64,000 nucleotides of DNA, from positions 992,001-1,056,000 of the forward strand of contig NZ_JAQQTF010000004.1 of assembly GCF_028561275.1 (NCBI RefSeq), given 5' to 3'. Within the stretch, counting starts at the first letter, position 1. Every line of letters begins with the position of its first letter. The DNA is from Aureisphaera galaxeae. GTDB taxonomy: Bacteria; Bacteroidota; Bacteroidia; Flavobacteriales; Flavobacteriaceae. A program made the position numbers and the translations under genes. Positions 1-7,582 of this stretch are shown here, in pieces. The notes below the pieces were generated by a model. That model searched no databases and was not told the origin of the DNA. It saw nothing but the letters and a program-made list of their open reading frames with translations.

Positions 1-426
1 ATTCATGGCTTCCTTATATTTTCCCATCTTGCGTTCCACATTTCCCAATTCATTAATAGCTCGCATTCTGGAGTTAATGTCTCCTTTAGATTCAAAATTT
101 GCTATTGCCCTCTTTAACCAAGTTTCGGCCAAGGGAAAATTGGACGTCCTTTTATAATACAGCCCTTTATACCAAGTCAGATCGAAGTCCGATTCATTTG
201 GGTCCATACGAAACGAAATAGCTTCAATACTATCTAAGTATTGTTTTCCTACAGCAGGTTCTTTTTCATAGGTTTTCAGAAACAAACTTTTATGAAGTGT
301 AATCTTTTCGGTATCATCTTTTGCTTCCGATAAAGCATTTAATAAACTATCTACCTTTTGGGTGTTTTGCCCAAGGGCTGAAATGAAAAACAAAAAAGAA
401 AAACAAAGGGAAATAAAAAATTTCAT
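1..426 (-). CDS. Secreted TPR-repeat protein, N-terminal part (cut by window edge)
   Basis: An open frame starts at the ATG at 426-424 and runs off the left edge with no stop, giving 142 visible residues. Residues 1-19 form a signal peptide (charged start, hydrophobic core, ALGQ cleavage region). From about residue 70 the sequence is helical, with the spacing of small and aromatic residues typical of TPR units. Flavobacterial proteins that begin this way often continue as TPR sensor kinases or TPR-LuxR regulators, but the C-terminus is not visible, so that is only a possibility. It is divergent from the small gene at 782. Confidence 0.75.
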   Translation of the reverse strand, partial: MKFFISLCFSFLFFISALGQNTQKVDSLLNALSEAKDDTEKITLHKSLFLKTYEKEPAVGKQYLDSIEAISFRMDPNESDFDLTWYKGLYYKRTSNFPLAETWLKRAIANFESKGDINSRMRAINELGNVERKMGKYKEAMN

Positions 427-589
427 AGATGGGAGTTAGTTGTTCCCAAGATACTCATTTTGAATGCCTTCTGAAACCCCAATCCATGGCTTCAATTTCC
501 TTACAATAGACAGCACAATCAATTTTTAAGTTTCAAGTAATTGATTTTCAATAATATACAAAATAATCAATCACAAATCTAAAATTGAA

Positions 590-649
590 TTGTCCATACT
601 TTGTCCATGATAAAATCGAAGGCCGTAATTCATGAATACAGTTCGATTT
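590..649. promoter_or_regulatory. Putative activator-binding sites upstream of sigma-54-like promoter
   Basis: TTGTCCAT occurs at 590-597 and again at 601-608, so the copies start 11 bp apart, about one helical turn. Directly downstream AAATCGAA (613-620) and TTCGATTT (642-649) form a perfect 8-bp inverted repeat whose loop contains the palindrome ATTCATGAAT (628-637). Such elements 20-80 bp upstream of a -24 box are where bacterial enhancer-binding proteins or other regulators would sit. The repeats are seen; their role is inferred. Confidence 0.4.
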
Positions 650-669
650 ACACCTAAGTAAATTTTTTT

Positions 670-685
670 TGGCACGCTTGTTGAA
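670..685 (+). promoter_or_regulatory. Sigma-54-like (-24/-12) promoter
   Basis: TGGCACG-CTTG-TTGAA matches the RpoN consensus TGGCACR-N4-TTGCW at every position but one: the C of the -12 GC is A. A start about 12 nt downstream (near 695) would give a leader of about 85 nt before the ATG at 782. Many Bacteroidota carry RpoN. The loss of the -12 C lowers confidence. Confidence 0.45.
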
Positions 686-781
686 TTCCTATTAAACAAC
701 TAGGCTATTTCAGAGTCAAATAGTCAAAACCATAAAAGTTTAACCCGTCTGCCCATAAGCGGACCACTAAATTTCAATGTT

Positions 782-880
782 ATGAAAACGCTAAAAGAAT
801 TTTTAAACAAGAAACTAAGTAAGTGGAATGAAAAATTGGTAGAATACGCTAAAGCCAGTAGTTATGCAATCCACAGATAA
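782..880 (+). CDS. Small basic amphipathic protein, 32 residues
   Basis: The frame runs ATG at 782 to TAA at 878-880. The peptide is Lys-rich in its first half, with a heptad-like hydrophobic spacing (LKEFL, KLSKW, KLVEY) suggesting one amphipathic helix, and ends in a Tyr-Ala-Ile-His-Arg tail. It sits in an isolated unit: sigma-54-like promoter at 670, leader hairpin (GTCTGC at 747-752 with GCGGAC at 759-764) just before the start, and intrinsic terminator at 901. I do not recognise the family. Having its own promoter and terminator argues for a real gene, or for a small RNA that also encodes a peptide. Confidence 0.6.
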   Translation: MKTLKEFLNKKLSKWNEKLVEYAKASSYAIHR

Positions 881-900
881 TACTACAGAACCGTTTCGAT

Positions 901-935
901 AAAATCCCTCACGGAATATCCAGTGAGGGATTTTT
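901..935 (+). terminator. Intrinsic terminator after the 32-codon gene
   Basis: ATCCCTCAC (904-912) pairs with GTGAGGGAT (923-931), followed by TTTT. Flanking A-rich sequence lets it also act weakly on the minus strand, for the convergent serine hydrolase gene ending at 940. Confidence 0.8.
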
Positions 936-939
936 AATT

Positions 940-2973
940 TTATTCCTCTGTAGTTCCCCGAAAAAGGAAAAGCTCTAAATCCCTTACAAAATCCTCCCCC
1001 AAGTTGTTATTCGCAAAAGCCACATATCCCACTTGCTCTCCAAGGATATAGGCATATTTACAGTTAAAATCCCCATTGTTTCCTCCGTGGCCTATGATCT
1101 TGCCATCGGGTGTTTCCTGTACAAAAAAGCCATTGGCGACTCCTTGCGGATACTCGGGATCGTACATGCGTTGCTCGGAAGTTAATTTGGTATAAGGTGT
1201 ATATATACTTTCGTAGGTTGCCTGCGACATGTGCTCCTCTTTCATTAACCCAATCACAAAATTGCTGAAGTCCATTGCTTCGGTCATTACACTTGAAGCC
1301 GGACTATCTACATCGGTTCTTTCCTTGTAAGAGGGAAAAGCGTGATAATGCCCTGTAGCTAGCTGGTCAAGTATACTTCGATCATAAGTGAAGTGGGTGT
1401 TCTTTAATCCGAAGGGAATAGCCACTTCTTCTTTAAAAACTTGTGAAACAGATTTCCCCGTAAGATGGGCCACTACCCTACCCAGGTAATTATAAGCTGC
1501 TCCCGAGTAACCAAATTCGGAGCCCGGTTCAAAATTCAAGGTAATATCAGGACCGTTCATCCATCCTCCGGGACCACCAAACTTACTGGGATACGGCCAA
1601 TTGCTTAATCCCGATTGATGGTTCAAAACAATCCTTGCGGTAATGAGTTTGGATCGCTCGTCTTTTTCTATCAAGGGAAACGGAAGGTATTCCAATAAGG
1701 GTTTATCCAAATCGATAATGCCCCTTTCTACCAAACGAAGCACCATTACAGCAAACAAAGTCTTGGTGGTAGAAGCCCCTTCGTATAAGGATTCATTGGT
1801 CAGTTTTTCTCCCGTGATCCTATGCTTTACCCCACGATTCAGGTTATAAACTACCTCTCCGTCTTTGATAAGCGCTATAGAAACCCCTGGAATTCCATAA
1901 TAATCCTGATGCTCTTTTATAAATCGATCAATTTCCTTTAGATCGGGTTTCTTGGCCCGTAAGGCCCCTTCTGAAAGTGTTTCGAACTTGGGCTTGGCAA
2001 TCGTTTTCAGCACCAAATCAGGCGCTTTTTCAGTCTTCCCAACTTGAACTTTCACTTCGGCAATGGGAGTTATACGGCGAGTTTCATGTCCATGACTTCC
2101 TGAAAACAGATCTAAGTTCAAATCATAGGTTGGTGATACAGTGTAGGTTCCTTCTGGAAGTATTGTTTTGTAGTATCCCGTAGAATCTACAGCAGTCTGA
2201 AACCAACGTTCGGGGTGCCTCTTATTCACAAACTTAATCCGTTCTATCGGCCCAACCAGCGTATCGGCGGCGGTTACCCTTCCTTCTACCCAATCCAAGT
2301 CCGTATCTTCACTTACCGGAAGTACTTCGCCTAGCCGTATAGCTCCAAGACTCTTTCCAAATTGCGGAGTCCAGATGGCAAGGGCCGCTTCTTCCTCTCC
2401 CATATCACGATCACTAATAAAGAAATCGATTCCAATGGGGTGCATTGGCCTTAAATCATCGCCCAAAGCTATTTGCCATTCATAAGTGGTTACCTTTCCC
2501 ATTCTTTTAACGGCCACAGTAACATCCTCCCAATCGAAATCGGCATGTACGCCATCAAAATCCGGAGATCTCTTAAAAATATCGGTATATCCCTCATCAC
2601 CTGCTGTGAACAGTACATTAGCCCCGCCTTTGGTGTCATGCTGAAGGTCCACATACAAAGTGACTGTATCCCTGTTTCCTTCTTCACCTACTGCAACCGA
2701 AAGATGATCATCATCTATCACCTCTACACCTACAAAGAGGTGCTTTCCTTTGGAATCATAAGCCACACGGAATGACGGAGCGAAATCATCAGCAGGCCTA
2801 TTGGGGTCATCGAATACATAAGTCAACTTGTAGGATGTGGCGTTTTTGGGCCAATCGTTGAGGTTACCATCTACCACAATGTCCGTGGTTGGATAGGCAA
2901 TCGCAGGTGAGGATTGTTGCGCATATAAGATTCCCGAAGAAAAAAGGAATACAAAAAGAGCTACTAATCTCAT
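940..2973 (-). CDS. Secreted serine hydrolase (beta-lactamase family) with CBM9-like N-terminal domain
   Basis: 677 residues. Order: signal peptide 1-18, CBM9-like beta-sandwich about 24-225 (an IVVDGNLNDW-type opening), a carboxypeptidase-regulatory-like segment about 228-325, and a class C beta-lactamase/DD-peptidase-like domain about 345-670. Visible catalytic motifs are Ser401-Thr-Thr-Lys404, Tyr489-Ser-Gly and His629-Gly-Gly. Such proteins act in the periplasm or on the surface on peptides, esters or D-amino-acid bonds; the substrate cannot be told. It overlaps the upstream DUF4097 gene by 4 nt (ATGA at 2970-2973), so it is the last gene of the sigma-factor operon that starts at 6149. 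Confidence 0.88.
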   Translation of the reverse strand: MRLVALFVFLFSSGILYAQQSSPAIAYPTTDIVVDGNLNDWPKNATSYKLTYVFDDPNRPADDFAPSFRVAYDSKGKHLFVGVEVIDDDHLSVAVGEEGNRDTVTLYVDLQHDTKGGANVLFTAGDEGYTDIFKRSPDFDGVHADFDWEDVTVAVKRMGKVTTYEWQIALGDDLRPMHPIGIDFFISDRDMGEEEAALAIWTPQFGKSLGAIRLGEVLPVSEDTDLDWVEGRVTAADTLVGPIERIKFVNKRHPERWFQTAVDSTGYYKTILPEGTYTVSPTYDLNLDLFSGSHGHETRRITPIAEVKVQVGKTEKAPDLVLKTIAKPKFETLSEGALRAKKPDLKEIDRFIKEHQDYYGIPGVSIALIKDGEVVYNLNRGVKHRITGEKLTNESLYEGASTTKTLFAVMVLRLVERGIIDLDKPLLEYLPFPLIEKDERSKLITARIVLNHQSGLSNWPYPSKFGGPGGWMNGPDITLNFEPGSEFGYSGAAYNYLGRVVAHLTGKSVSQVFKEEVAIPFGLKNTHFTYDRSILDQLATGHYHAFPSYKERTDVDSPASSVMTEAMDFSNFVIGLMKEEHMSQATYESIYTPYTKLTSEQRMYDPEYPQGVANGFFVQETPDGKIIGHGGNNGDFNCKYAYILGEQVGYVAFANNNLGEDFVRDLELFLFRGTTEE

Positions 2974-3806
2974 TTGTTTTCGCGTATTAAAATATCCCCG
3001 TTTAATGTTTTGAATACAATATCTGCTCCACCACCATTAATGGTTCCGGCAACTCCTTTCTCTCTTGTTACCTTGTACACTCCATTTTTGTTGGTCGTCT
3101 TTACATTACCTCCATTGTTCACTTTTACAATTTCGAAATCGGTATACACATTGCCATTGTTTGAACTAGCTAACACATTAGCTTTAAGCGATTTAGGGAA
3201 ACTTATGTCAACATCTCCATTAAGGCTACTAAACATCATATTTGCATTGTTATGAACCGAAGCGAATGTAACTACAATGTCCTGATTTAGAGCATCTGCA
3301 ATGACCGAGCCTCCCACATTTCGCATGGTGATTTTACCATTGGTATTACTGGCCTCATGCGTGCCATCAACACCCTCTACCACAATATTTCCTTTGTTCA
3401 CGGTCTTGAGATCCAAGGAAAATTGCTTGGGCACCTTTACTACGAAATCGATCACCCATTTACCAGGGGTATATTTGATATATACTTTATTATTAATTTC
3501 CTCTACCGTAAAAGAAAGGGAATTGTCTACAATTCGTTTCATGCCATTCTTAGATCGTTGCTGTTTCTTATTGTTCCAGCCCTTGTTGCCTTGTTGTTGC
3601 CCAGTGGCCTCTACAATGACATCTTCCCCATTGTGTGATTGAACAGTAATGTTTCCATCGATAATATTTACCACCAATTTTCCTTCCTGGCCGGGATTAG
3701 ATAATGGAATGGTAAAGGTTTCTTTGGTCTGTGCTGTAAGTTGGGTTCCTACCAAAAGAAGCAGTAGTATTCCGAAGTGCTTTAGTGTGTTATAGTGTGT
3801 TTTCAT
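2970..3806 (-). CDS. Exported DUF4097-type beta-helical protein (second copy)
   Basis: 278 residues: signal peptide about 1-25, then a run of short repeated beta-strands with Asn-Gly turns (motifs like NTNGKITMRNV, SLNGDVDISF, TLNGDILI) characteristic of the DUF4097 putative-adhesin fold. No catalytic motif is seen. It lies 4 nt after a paralogue (3811-4671) and overlaps the next gene by 4 nt. Families of this type often sit with ECF sigma/anti-sigma pairs in Bacteroidota, suggesting an envelope stress or surface function, but the role is unknown. Confidence 0.85.
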   Translation of the reverse strand: MKTHYNTLKHFGILLLLLVGTQLTAQTKETFTIPLSNPGQEGKLVVNIIDGNITVQSHNGEDVIVEATGQQQGNKGWNNKKQQRSKNGMKRIVDNSLSFTVEEINNKVYIKYTPGKWVIDFVVKVPKQFSLDLKTVNKGNIVVEGVDGTHEASNTNGKITMRNVGGSVIADALNQDIVVTFASVHNNANMMFSSLNGDVDISFPKSLKANVLASSNNGNVYTDFEIVKVNNGGNVKTTNKNGVYKVTREKGVAGTINGGGADIVFKTLNGDILIRENK

Positions 3807-3810
3807 GCTA

Positions 3811-4671
3811 TTATCCTTTTATGGTGACGTCACCATTCAGTACGTCGAAATCCAATTGAACCCCTCCAGAGCCAATCTGAAATTGGGTATCCTTGTTCAT
3901 TTTATATTTTGTGCCCTTCTTTCCTTTCCTTTTGGACATTTCCATGGCCCCACTGGAAGAACGTGTCTCCAGATTGGTATAGATATCACCATTCAAACTC
4001 TTAAAAGAAATGTCGGCATTGAGTCCGCTTTGAACATTGATATTGATATCACCATTTAATGAGGCATACTTCGAATCCTTGCTTGGGTTTTTGGAATAAC
4101 TGATGTTAATGTCTTTGTTCAAGGCGTTGGCATAGGTTTTACCTGCGATATCTTCCAAAGTAATGGCTCCATTAATATTGCTCACGGTAATATCATTGGC
4201 TTCCACACGACTGGCAAAAATATCTCCATTGTTTATGGTACTTAATTCTAGATTGGTGTTCTTGGGTACTTTCACAGTAATATCTAGCTTATAGTGATAC
4301 TTACTGCCATTCCAAGAGCCTTTATGATTGAATCGACCTGTTTCTAGATTGAATTCCGTATAAGGCGAATCGTGATACACGTAGATGATGTTTCCCCGGG
4401 TCTCTACTTTGATACCAATCTCGCTTTTTCCCTGCTCCAATTGTCGGGTATTGTTTCCTTCTATGGTCTTTTTAACCGTTACGGAAACTTCATTCCCGTT
4501 GGTTCCTTCTACCCGTACAGGACCATTTACATTGTACACTACCAATAGATTTTCTGATGAATTACTCGGAAATCGTTTCTGATCGGTAATGGTTTCTGAA
4601 TGTTTCTGAGCATAGCTCACCCCCACAAATAGTAGGCACAAGCTCAATGTAATTAATTGTAATTTTCTCAT
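3811..4671 (-). CDS. Exported DUF4097-type beta-helical protein (first copy)
   Basis: I place the start at the ATG at 4671, since the encoded protein then opens with a compact signal peptide (MRKLQLIT to SYAQ). An in-frame ATG at 4695 would add eight charged residues. The mature part is a repetitive beta-strand protein with recurring N-G-D/A-I turns, homologous in style to its downstream neighbour, so the pair looks like an old tandem duplication. A patch of Lys/Arg (about SKRKGKKGTKYK) breaks the repeat near the C-terminus. Third gene of the sigma-factor operon; function unknown. Confidence 0.83.
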   Translation of the reverse strand: MRKLQLITLSLCLLFVGVSYAQKHSETITDQKRFPSNSSENLLVVYNVNGPVRVEGTNGNEVSVTVKKTIEGNNTRQLEQGKSEIGIKVETRGNIIYVYHDSPYTEFNLETGRFNHKGSWNGSKYHYKLDITVKVPKNTNLELSTINNGDIFASRVEANDITVSNINGAITLEDIAGKTYANALNKDINISYSKNPSKDSKYASLNGDININVQSGLNADISFKSLNGDIYTNLETRSSSGAMEMSKRKGKKGTKYKMNKDTQFQIGSGGVQLDFDVLNGDVTIKG

Positions 4672-4727
4672 GATTGTTCGCTTTTCCTTATCCACCGAAG
4701 CGTGCCGTTAGGTAAGCGTAGGTGGGT

Positions 4728-4790
4728 AACTTGATTGATTGAATTAATGATTGAATGATTGAATGATTGAATGACTAAATGATTTAATTA
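4728..4790. repeat. Degenerate tandem octamer repeat, TTGAATGA type
   Basis: Between two genes of one operon the sequence is a run of about seven copies of an 8-bp unit (TTGAATGA and variants), perfect in the middle and decayed at both ends. It lies just downstream of the stop of the HEAT-repeat gene. A short hairpin (CCACC/GGTGG, about 4692-4725) lies beyond it. Slipped-strand change could alter the spacing between the two genes. Confidence 0.75.
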
Positions 4791-5591
4791 AATAATCTCC
4801 TTTATGGATTCTTCCAGTTTCTCCTTTACTGCTTTATTAATATCCGGCTTCTTCAGCAAGGTTTCCATGGAATTAATCGATTTCTGTTCTTTTAGGGTTA
4901 CCATAAGTTCGGCCAAGGCAATTTGTACCAAGGGGGATTCCTGCTGGGTAATGGACATGACCAAACCCTCCCGAACAATGGGGTTCTCTACATATTTAGA
5001 CAAGGAAGTGACGGCAGCTAAACGTACATTCACGTTAGGATCGTTATTCAGCATTTTAAACAAAGCCTCTATCACCTTGTCGGTAGCACTGTCCAGTTTC
5101 TTCACTTCACTCAAGGCTTCCAAGCGTTTGGAAGCTGATGGCTGATCGGCCAAGGAAATCACCAATTGCGTTCGTACCTCATTGGTTTCCTGTTCTGCTT
5201 CTTTCAGTTTTTCATTAGCACTTACCAATGTTTGGGTCTCTGCACCACTGGTATTCCACTGTTTGCCTAAAAAGAAGCCCAGCGCCATCACAATGCTAGC
5301 AGCAATCCCTATTGCCCAAGGGCGCAGACGGAATACTTTTGTAGTTTCCGATTCCTGTTTCGGACTTTCATCCATCGCTTCCTGAAGCTTCGTGTAAAAA
5401 CCCTTATCCATTTCTTGGCTGGGCGCCTCCAACTCAGCATCCAAAGCCTCCATAAGGGGCTCCCAATCGGCTAATTCCACCTTTACCTCAGGATGACGCT
5501 CCAAATAGGATGCTATCTCCTGCATTTGGGTTTCCGAAAGTTGTCCCAGCACATAATCGGACCATAGTTCGTGTAATGTTTCCTTATCCAT
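4788..5591 (-). CDS. Anti-sigma-like membrane protein with HEAT repeats
   Basis: 267 residues. The cytosolic N-terminus (about 1-88) is acidic and helical and opens like an anti-sigma factor (a LHELWSDYVLG-type start), but lacks the Cys/His of a zinc-binding anti-sigma domain. One membrane segment spans about 90-110. Beyond it come a short coiled coil (about 120-145) and HEAT-like helical pairs (150-265) that would lie in the periplasm. It begins 3 nt after the sigma gene stop. The likely role is to hold the sigma factor at the membrane and release it on an envelope signal; this is inferred from position and topology. Confidence 0.8.
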   Translation of the reverse strand: MDKETLHELWSDYVLGQLSETQMQEIASYLERHPEVKVELADWEPLMEALDAELEAPSQEMDKGFYTKLQEAMDESPKQESETTKVFRLRPWAIGIAASIVMALGFFLGKQWNTSGAETQTLVSANEKLKEAEQETNEVRTQLVISLADQPSASKRLEALSEVKKLDSATDKVIEALFKMLNNDPNVNVRLAAVTSLSKYVENPIVREGLVMSITQQESPLVQIALAELMVTLKEQKSINSMETLLKKPDINKAVKEKLEESIKEII

Positions 5592-5594
5592 ATC

Positions 5595-6149
5595 CTATTG
5601 TTTTTGAAGTTGGAGATAAACGGTTTTCAGTTCCTTTAAAGCCCTATGCGCCTTCGTTCTTGCCGCATCTTCGCTACAACCTAGTATCGCTCCTACCTCT
5701 CTATATCTCAATTCTTTTAATTTGCTTAGCACAATGACCTCCCTTTTTTCTAAGGACAGTCGCTTCAATGCTTCGTGTAATAGATTTTTAGACTCTTTCA
5801 ATTCCATAGTTTCCTCGGCTCCCTTTCCATTTTCGGTTTTAAAGGCTACGCCATCCAAGTCTACTGTATCCATGTGTTTCTTGTTCTTTCTGAAATGATC
5901 ATGGTTTACATTTCTCGCTATCTGAAACATCCAGGTGACAAACTTGCTTTCTTCTGTATACGTATGCTTGTATTTAAGGATGCGCATAAACACATTCTGA
6001 ACCAAATCTTCTGAAAGCGCTGCATTGTGATTGGATTGAAAAAAGAAATTGTACACCCAAACTTTGTAACGTTCGTATAACATTCCCAATCGATCCACTT
6101 CGCCATTCTTAACGGCTAGCATGAGCGTGTTGTCGGTTAGTGCGTTCAA
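5595..6149 (-). CDS. ECF-type RNA polymerase sigma factor
   Basis: 184 residues with the two conserved sigma-70 parts only: region 2 (about residues 20-95, with the DLVQNVFMRIL and WMFQIARN stretches that bind core and the -10 element) and region 4 (about 130-180, a helix-turn-helix with LKELRYREVGAILG). There is no region 1.1 or 3, as expected for group IV. It heads an operon with an anti-sigma-like gene, two DUF4097 genes and a serine hydrolase, which are its probable targets. An inverted repeat CACG/CGTG around 6185-6207 lies just upstream of the start. Confidence 0.93.
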   Translation of the reverse strand: MNALTDNTLMLAVKNGEVDRLGMLYERYKVWVYNFFFQSNHNAALSEDLVQNVFMRILKYKHTYTEESKFVTWMFQIARNVNHDHFRKNKKHMDTVDLDGVAFKTENGKGAEETMELKESKNLLHEALKRLSLEKREVIVLSKLKELRYREVGAILGCSEDAARTKAHRALKELKTVYLQLQKQ

Positions 6150-6257
6150 GAAGCTGGTTTTTTTGGTGTTTCTGAAATAGTAAACTCACGCTTTATAAAA
6201 ACGTGACAGAATAAGGTAAGAAATTTTTAGAAAGCCCTTGAACAAAGGCATACCGTA

Positions 6258-7472
6258 CTATTCGAAAGTGTACAGCTCATTGTGAATGCCATAGAAAGCC
6301 TCATCCTGCTGTTCTTGTTGTACATCGAGATTACTGAAAAGGATCCTCCCGATCCCTTGCTCTTTGAAGAAAAACATCATCGTGGCAATTCCGAAGTCAT
6401 TACCGCCATGCCCTATGCAACAGCCCTGATCCAGATCCCAAATAAGACCGGTACGGGAGTCTAAGGAATCATTGTACACAGTAAACATCTCCTCATAGGA
6501 AGCGGCACTGAGTAGTTTGCCTTCCCCGTCATAACCGCGCATCATTTCCTGAAGGAATAAAGTCATATCTTCAATTGTGGAATAAAAGCCGCCATCGGGA
6601 TAGGTGACGATGGAATACTCTGGGAGGGCGTGATAACGATCGTTGTAATAAGCAATATGGTTCAACGTATCCACTTCTGCCTTCGACCATCCAGAACGCT
6701 TCATCTGTAGCGGATCTATAATGTGTTTTCGTGTGTATTCGCGGTAATCGGTTTGCGCAGCAATCTCAATAATATGCGCTAATAGTGCAGATCCGTAGTT
6801 ACTATACTCATAATGAGTTCCGGGGGCATGGTTCAAGAACGTATCTTCGTCGTACCAAGCTCCTTTTTCAGAAAAAACATCCTGTAGAAACTCGTCCATA
6901 GGCCGCGTTTCATTCGTATTGTATTTGGCAATGATAGGATGCCAGACTTCACGCCAATTTTCTTTCAATAAAGGTTTAGCGAAAATATTTCCCTTTCCTC
7001 CATTGGGTTCATCGTTTATACCAGAGGTATGTGTGGCCAAATGCCTAACGGTTATCAAACTGTCTGGAAAATGTGCGTGAACTACTTGGTAGGGTAAATA
7101 CTCGTTTATAGGAGCGTCCAAAGAAAGTTTCCCTTCCTCTACCGCCTTCATGAGTGCCACGCCAATAAGGGTTTTACTAACCGATGCGATCATTTGCACC
7201 GTCTGTGGATTGTAGCGCAATTGCTTCTCCATATTGGCAAAACCATAGCCTTTGGAAAGAAATACGGTATCCTTGCTAAAGATGCTCACAGCAAAACCAG
7301 GGAGTATATCTTCATTCGCCTTTTGGGTGAAGAATACGTTCAAACTATCCAAACGCGCTGTCCGTTCTGCCGTAAGGTGAAAGGACTCCTCAACTTTGTC
7401 TTCTTTTTTCTTGTTAGCACAGGCATAAGAAAGGAGTAAAACAAAGAGGACAGGGATCAGTTTGGTGGGCAT
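6258..7472 (-). CDS. Lipoprotein serine hydrolase of the beta-lactamase family
   Basis: 404 residues. A lipoprotein signal (SYAC, Cys18) anchors it to a membrane, probably the outer membrane. The rest is one class C-like serine hydrolase domain: Ser97-Val-Ser-Lys100 nucleophile motif, Tyr223-Ser-Asn, and His355-Gly-Gly in place of KTG. The length is normal for the family. True beta-lactamases are rare in this group, so a peptidase or esterase role on wall or environmental substrates is more likely than drug resistance. It is about 110 bp from the sigma operon and is probably transcribed separately. Confidence 0.88.
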   Translation of the reverse strand: MPTKLIPVLFVLLLSYACANKKKEDKVEESFHLTAERTARLDSLNVFFTQKANEDILPGFAVSIFSKDTVFLSKGYGFANMEKQLRYNPQTVQMIASVSKTLIGVALMKAVEEGKLSLDAPINEYLPYQVVHAHFPDSLITVRHLATHTSGINDEPNGGKGNIFAKPLLKENWREVWHPIIAKYNTNETRPMDEFLQDVFSEKGAWYDEDTFLNHAPGTHYEYSNYGSALLAHIIEIAAQTDYREYTRKHIIDPLQMKRSGWSKAEVDTLNHIAYYNDRYHALPEYSIVTYPDGGFYSTIEDMTLFLQEMMRGYDGEGKLLSAASYEEMFTVYNDSLDSRTGLIWDLDQGCCIGHGGNDFGIATMMFFFKEQGIGRILFSNLDVQQEQQDEAFYGIHNELYTFE

Positions 7473-7527
7473 GGCTTGTTAGTTTTAAGGTAAAGACTCT
7501 TCTTTTGTCGTATCGTTACACAAATAG

Positions 7528-7564
7528 CAACGCCCGTCTCAATAATATTTCGGGACGGGCGTTG
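7528..7564 (-). terminator. Strong hairpin downstream of the BNR gene
   Basis: An 11-bp perfect stem (CAACGCCCGTC at 7528-7538 with its complement at 7554-7564) lies just after the stop at 7583. No T-run follows on the minus strand, so it may protect the transcript 3' end rather than terminate by itself. Confidence 0.5.
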
Positions 7565-7582
7565 GTTTCAGGAAATAGTGTC

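Larger units (their letters stand above)
427..781. other. 355-bp divergent intergenic region with regulatory structure
   Basis: No gene is seen between the TPR gene start (minus strand) and the 32-codon gene. The region holds a direct repeat (590-608), an inverted repeat with a central palindrome (613-649), a sigma-54-like site (670-685) and a short hairpin just before the small gene (747-764). A possible minus-strand -7 box of the TAnnTTTG type lies at 574-581 and could serve the TPR gene, but no good -33 TTG accompanies it. Confidence 0.5.

Noticed and set aside
4728-4790. Tandem octamers as a CRISPR array
   Set aside because: Units are 8 bp with no spacers and no cas genes nearby.
6258-7472. 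The serine hydrolase as an antibiotic-resistance beta-lactamase
   Set aside because: HGG replaces KTG and the family here is mostly peptidases/esterases; nothing supports drug hydrolysis.
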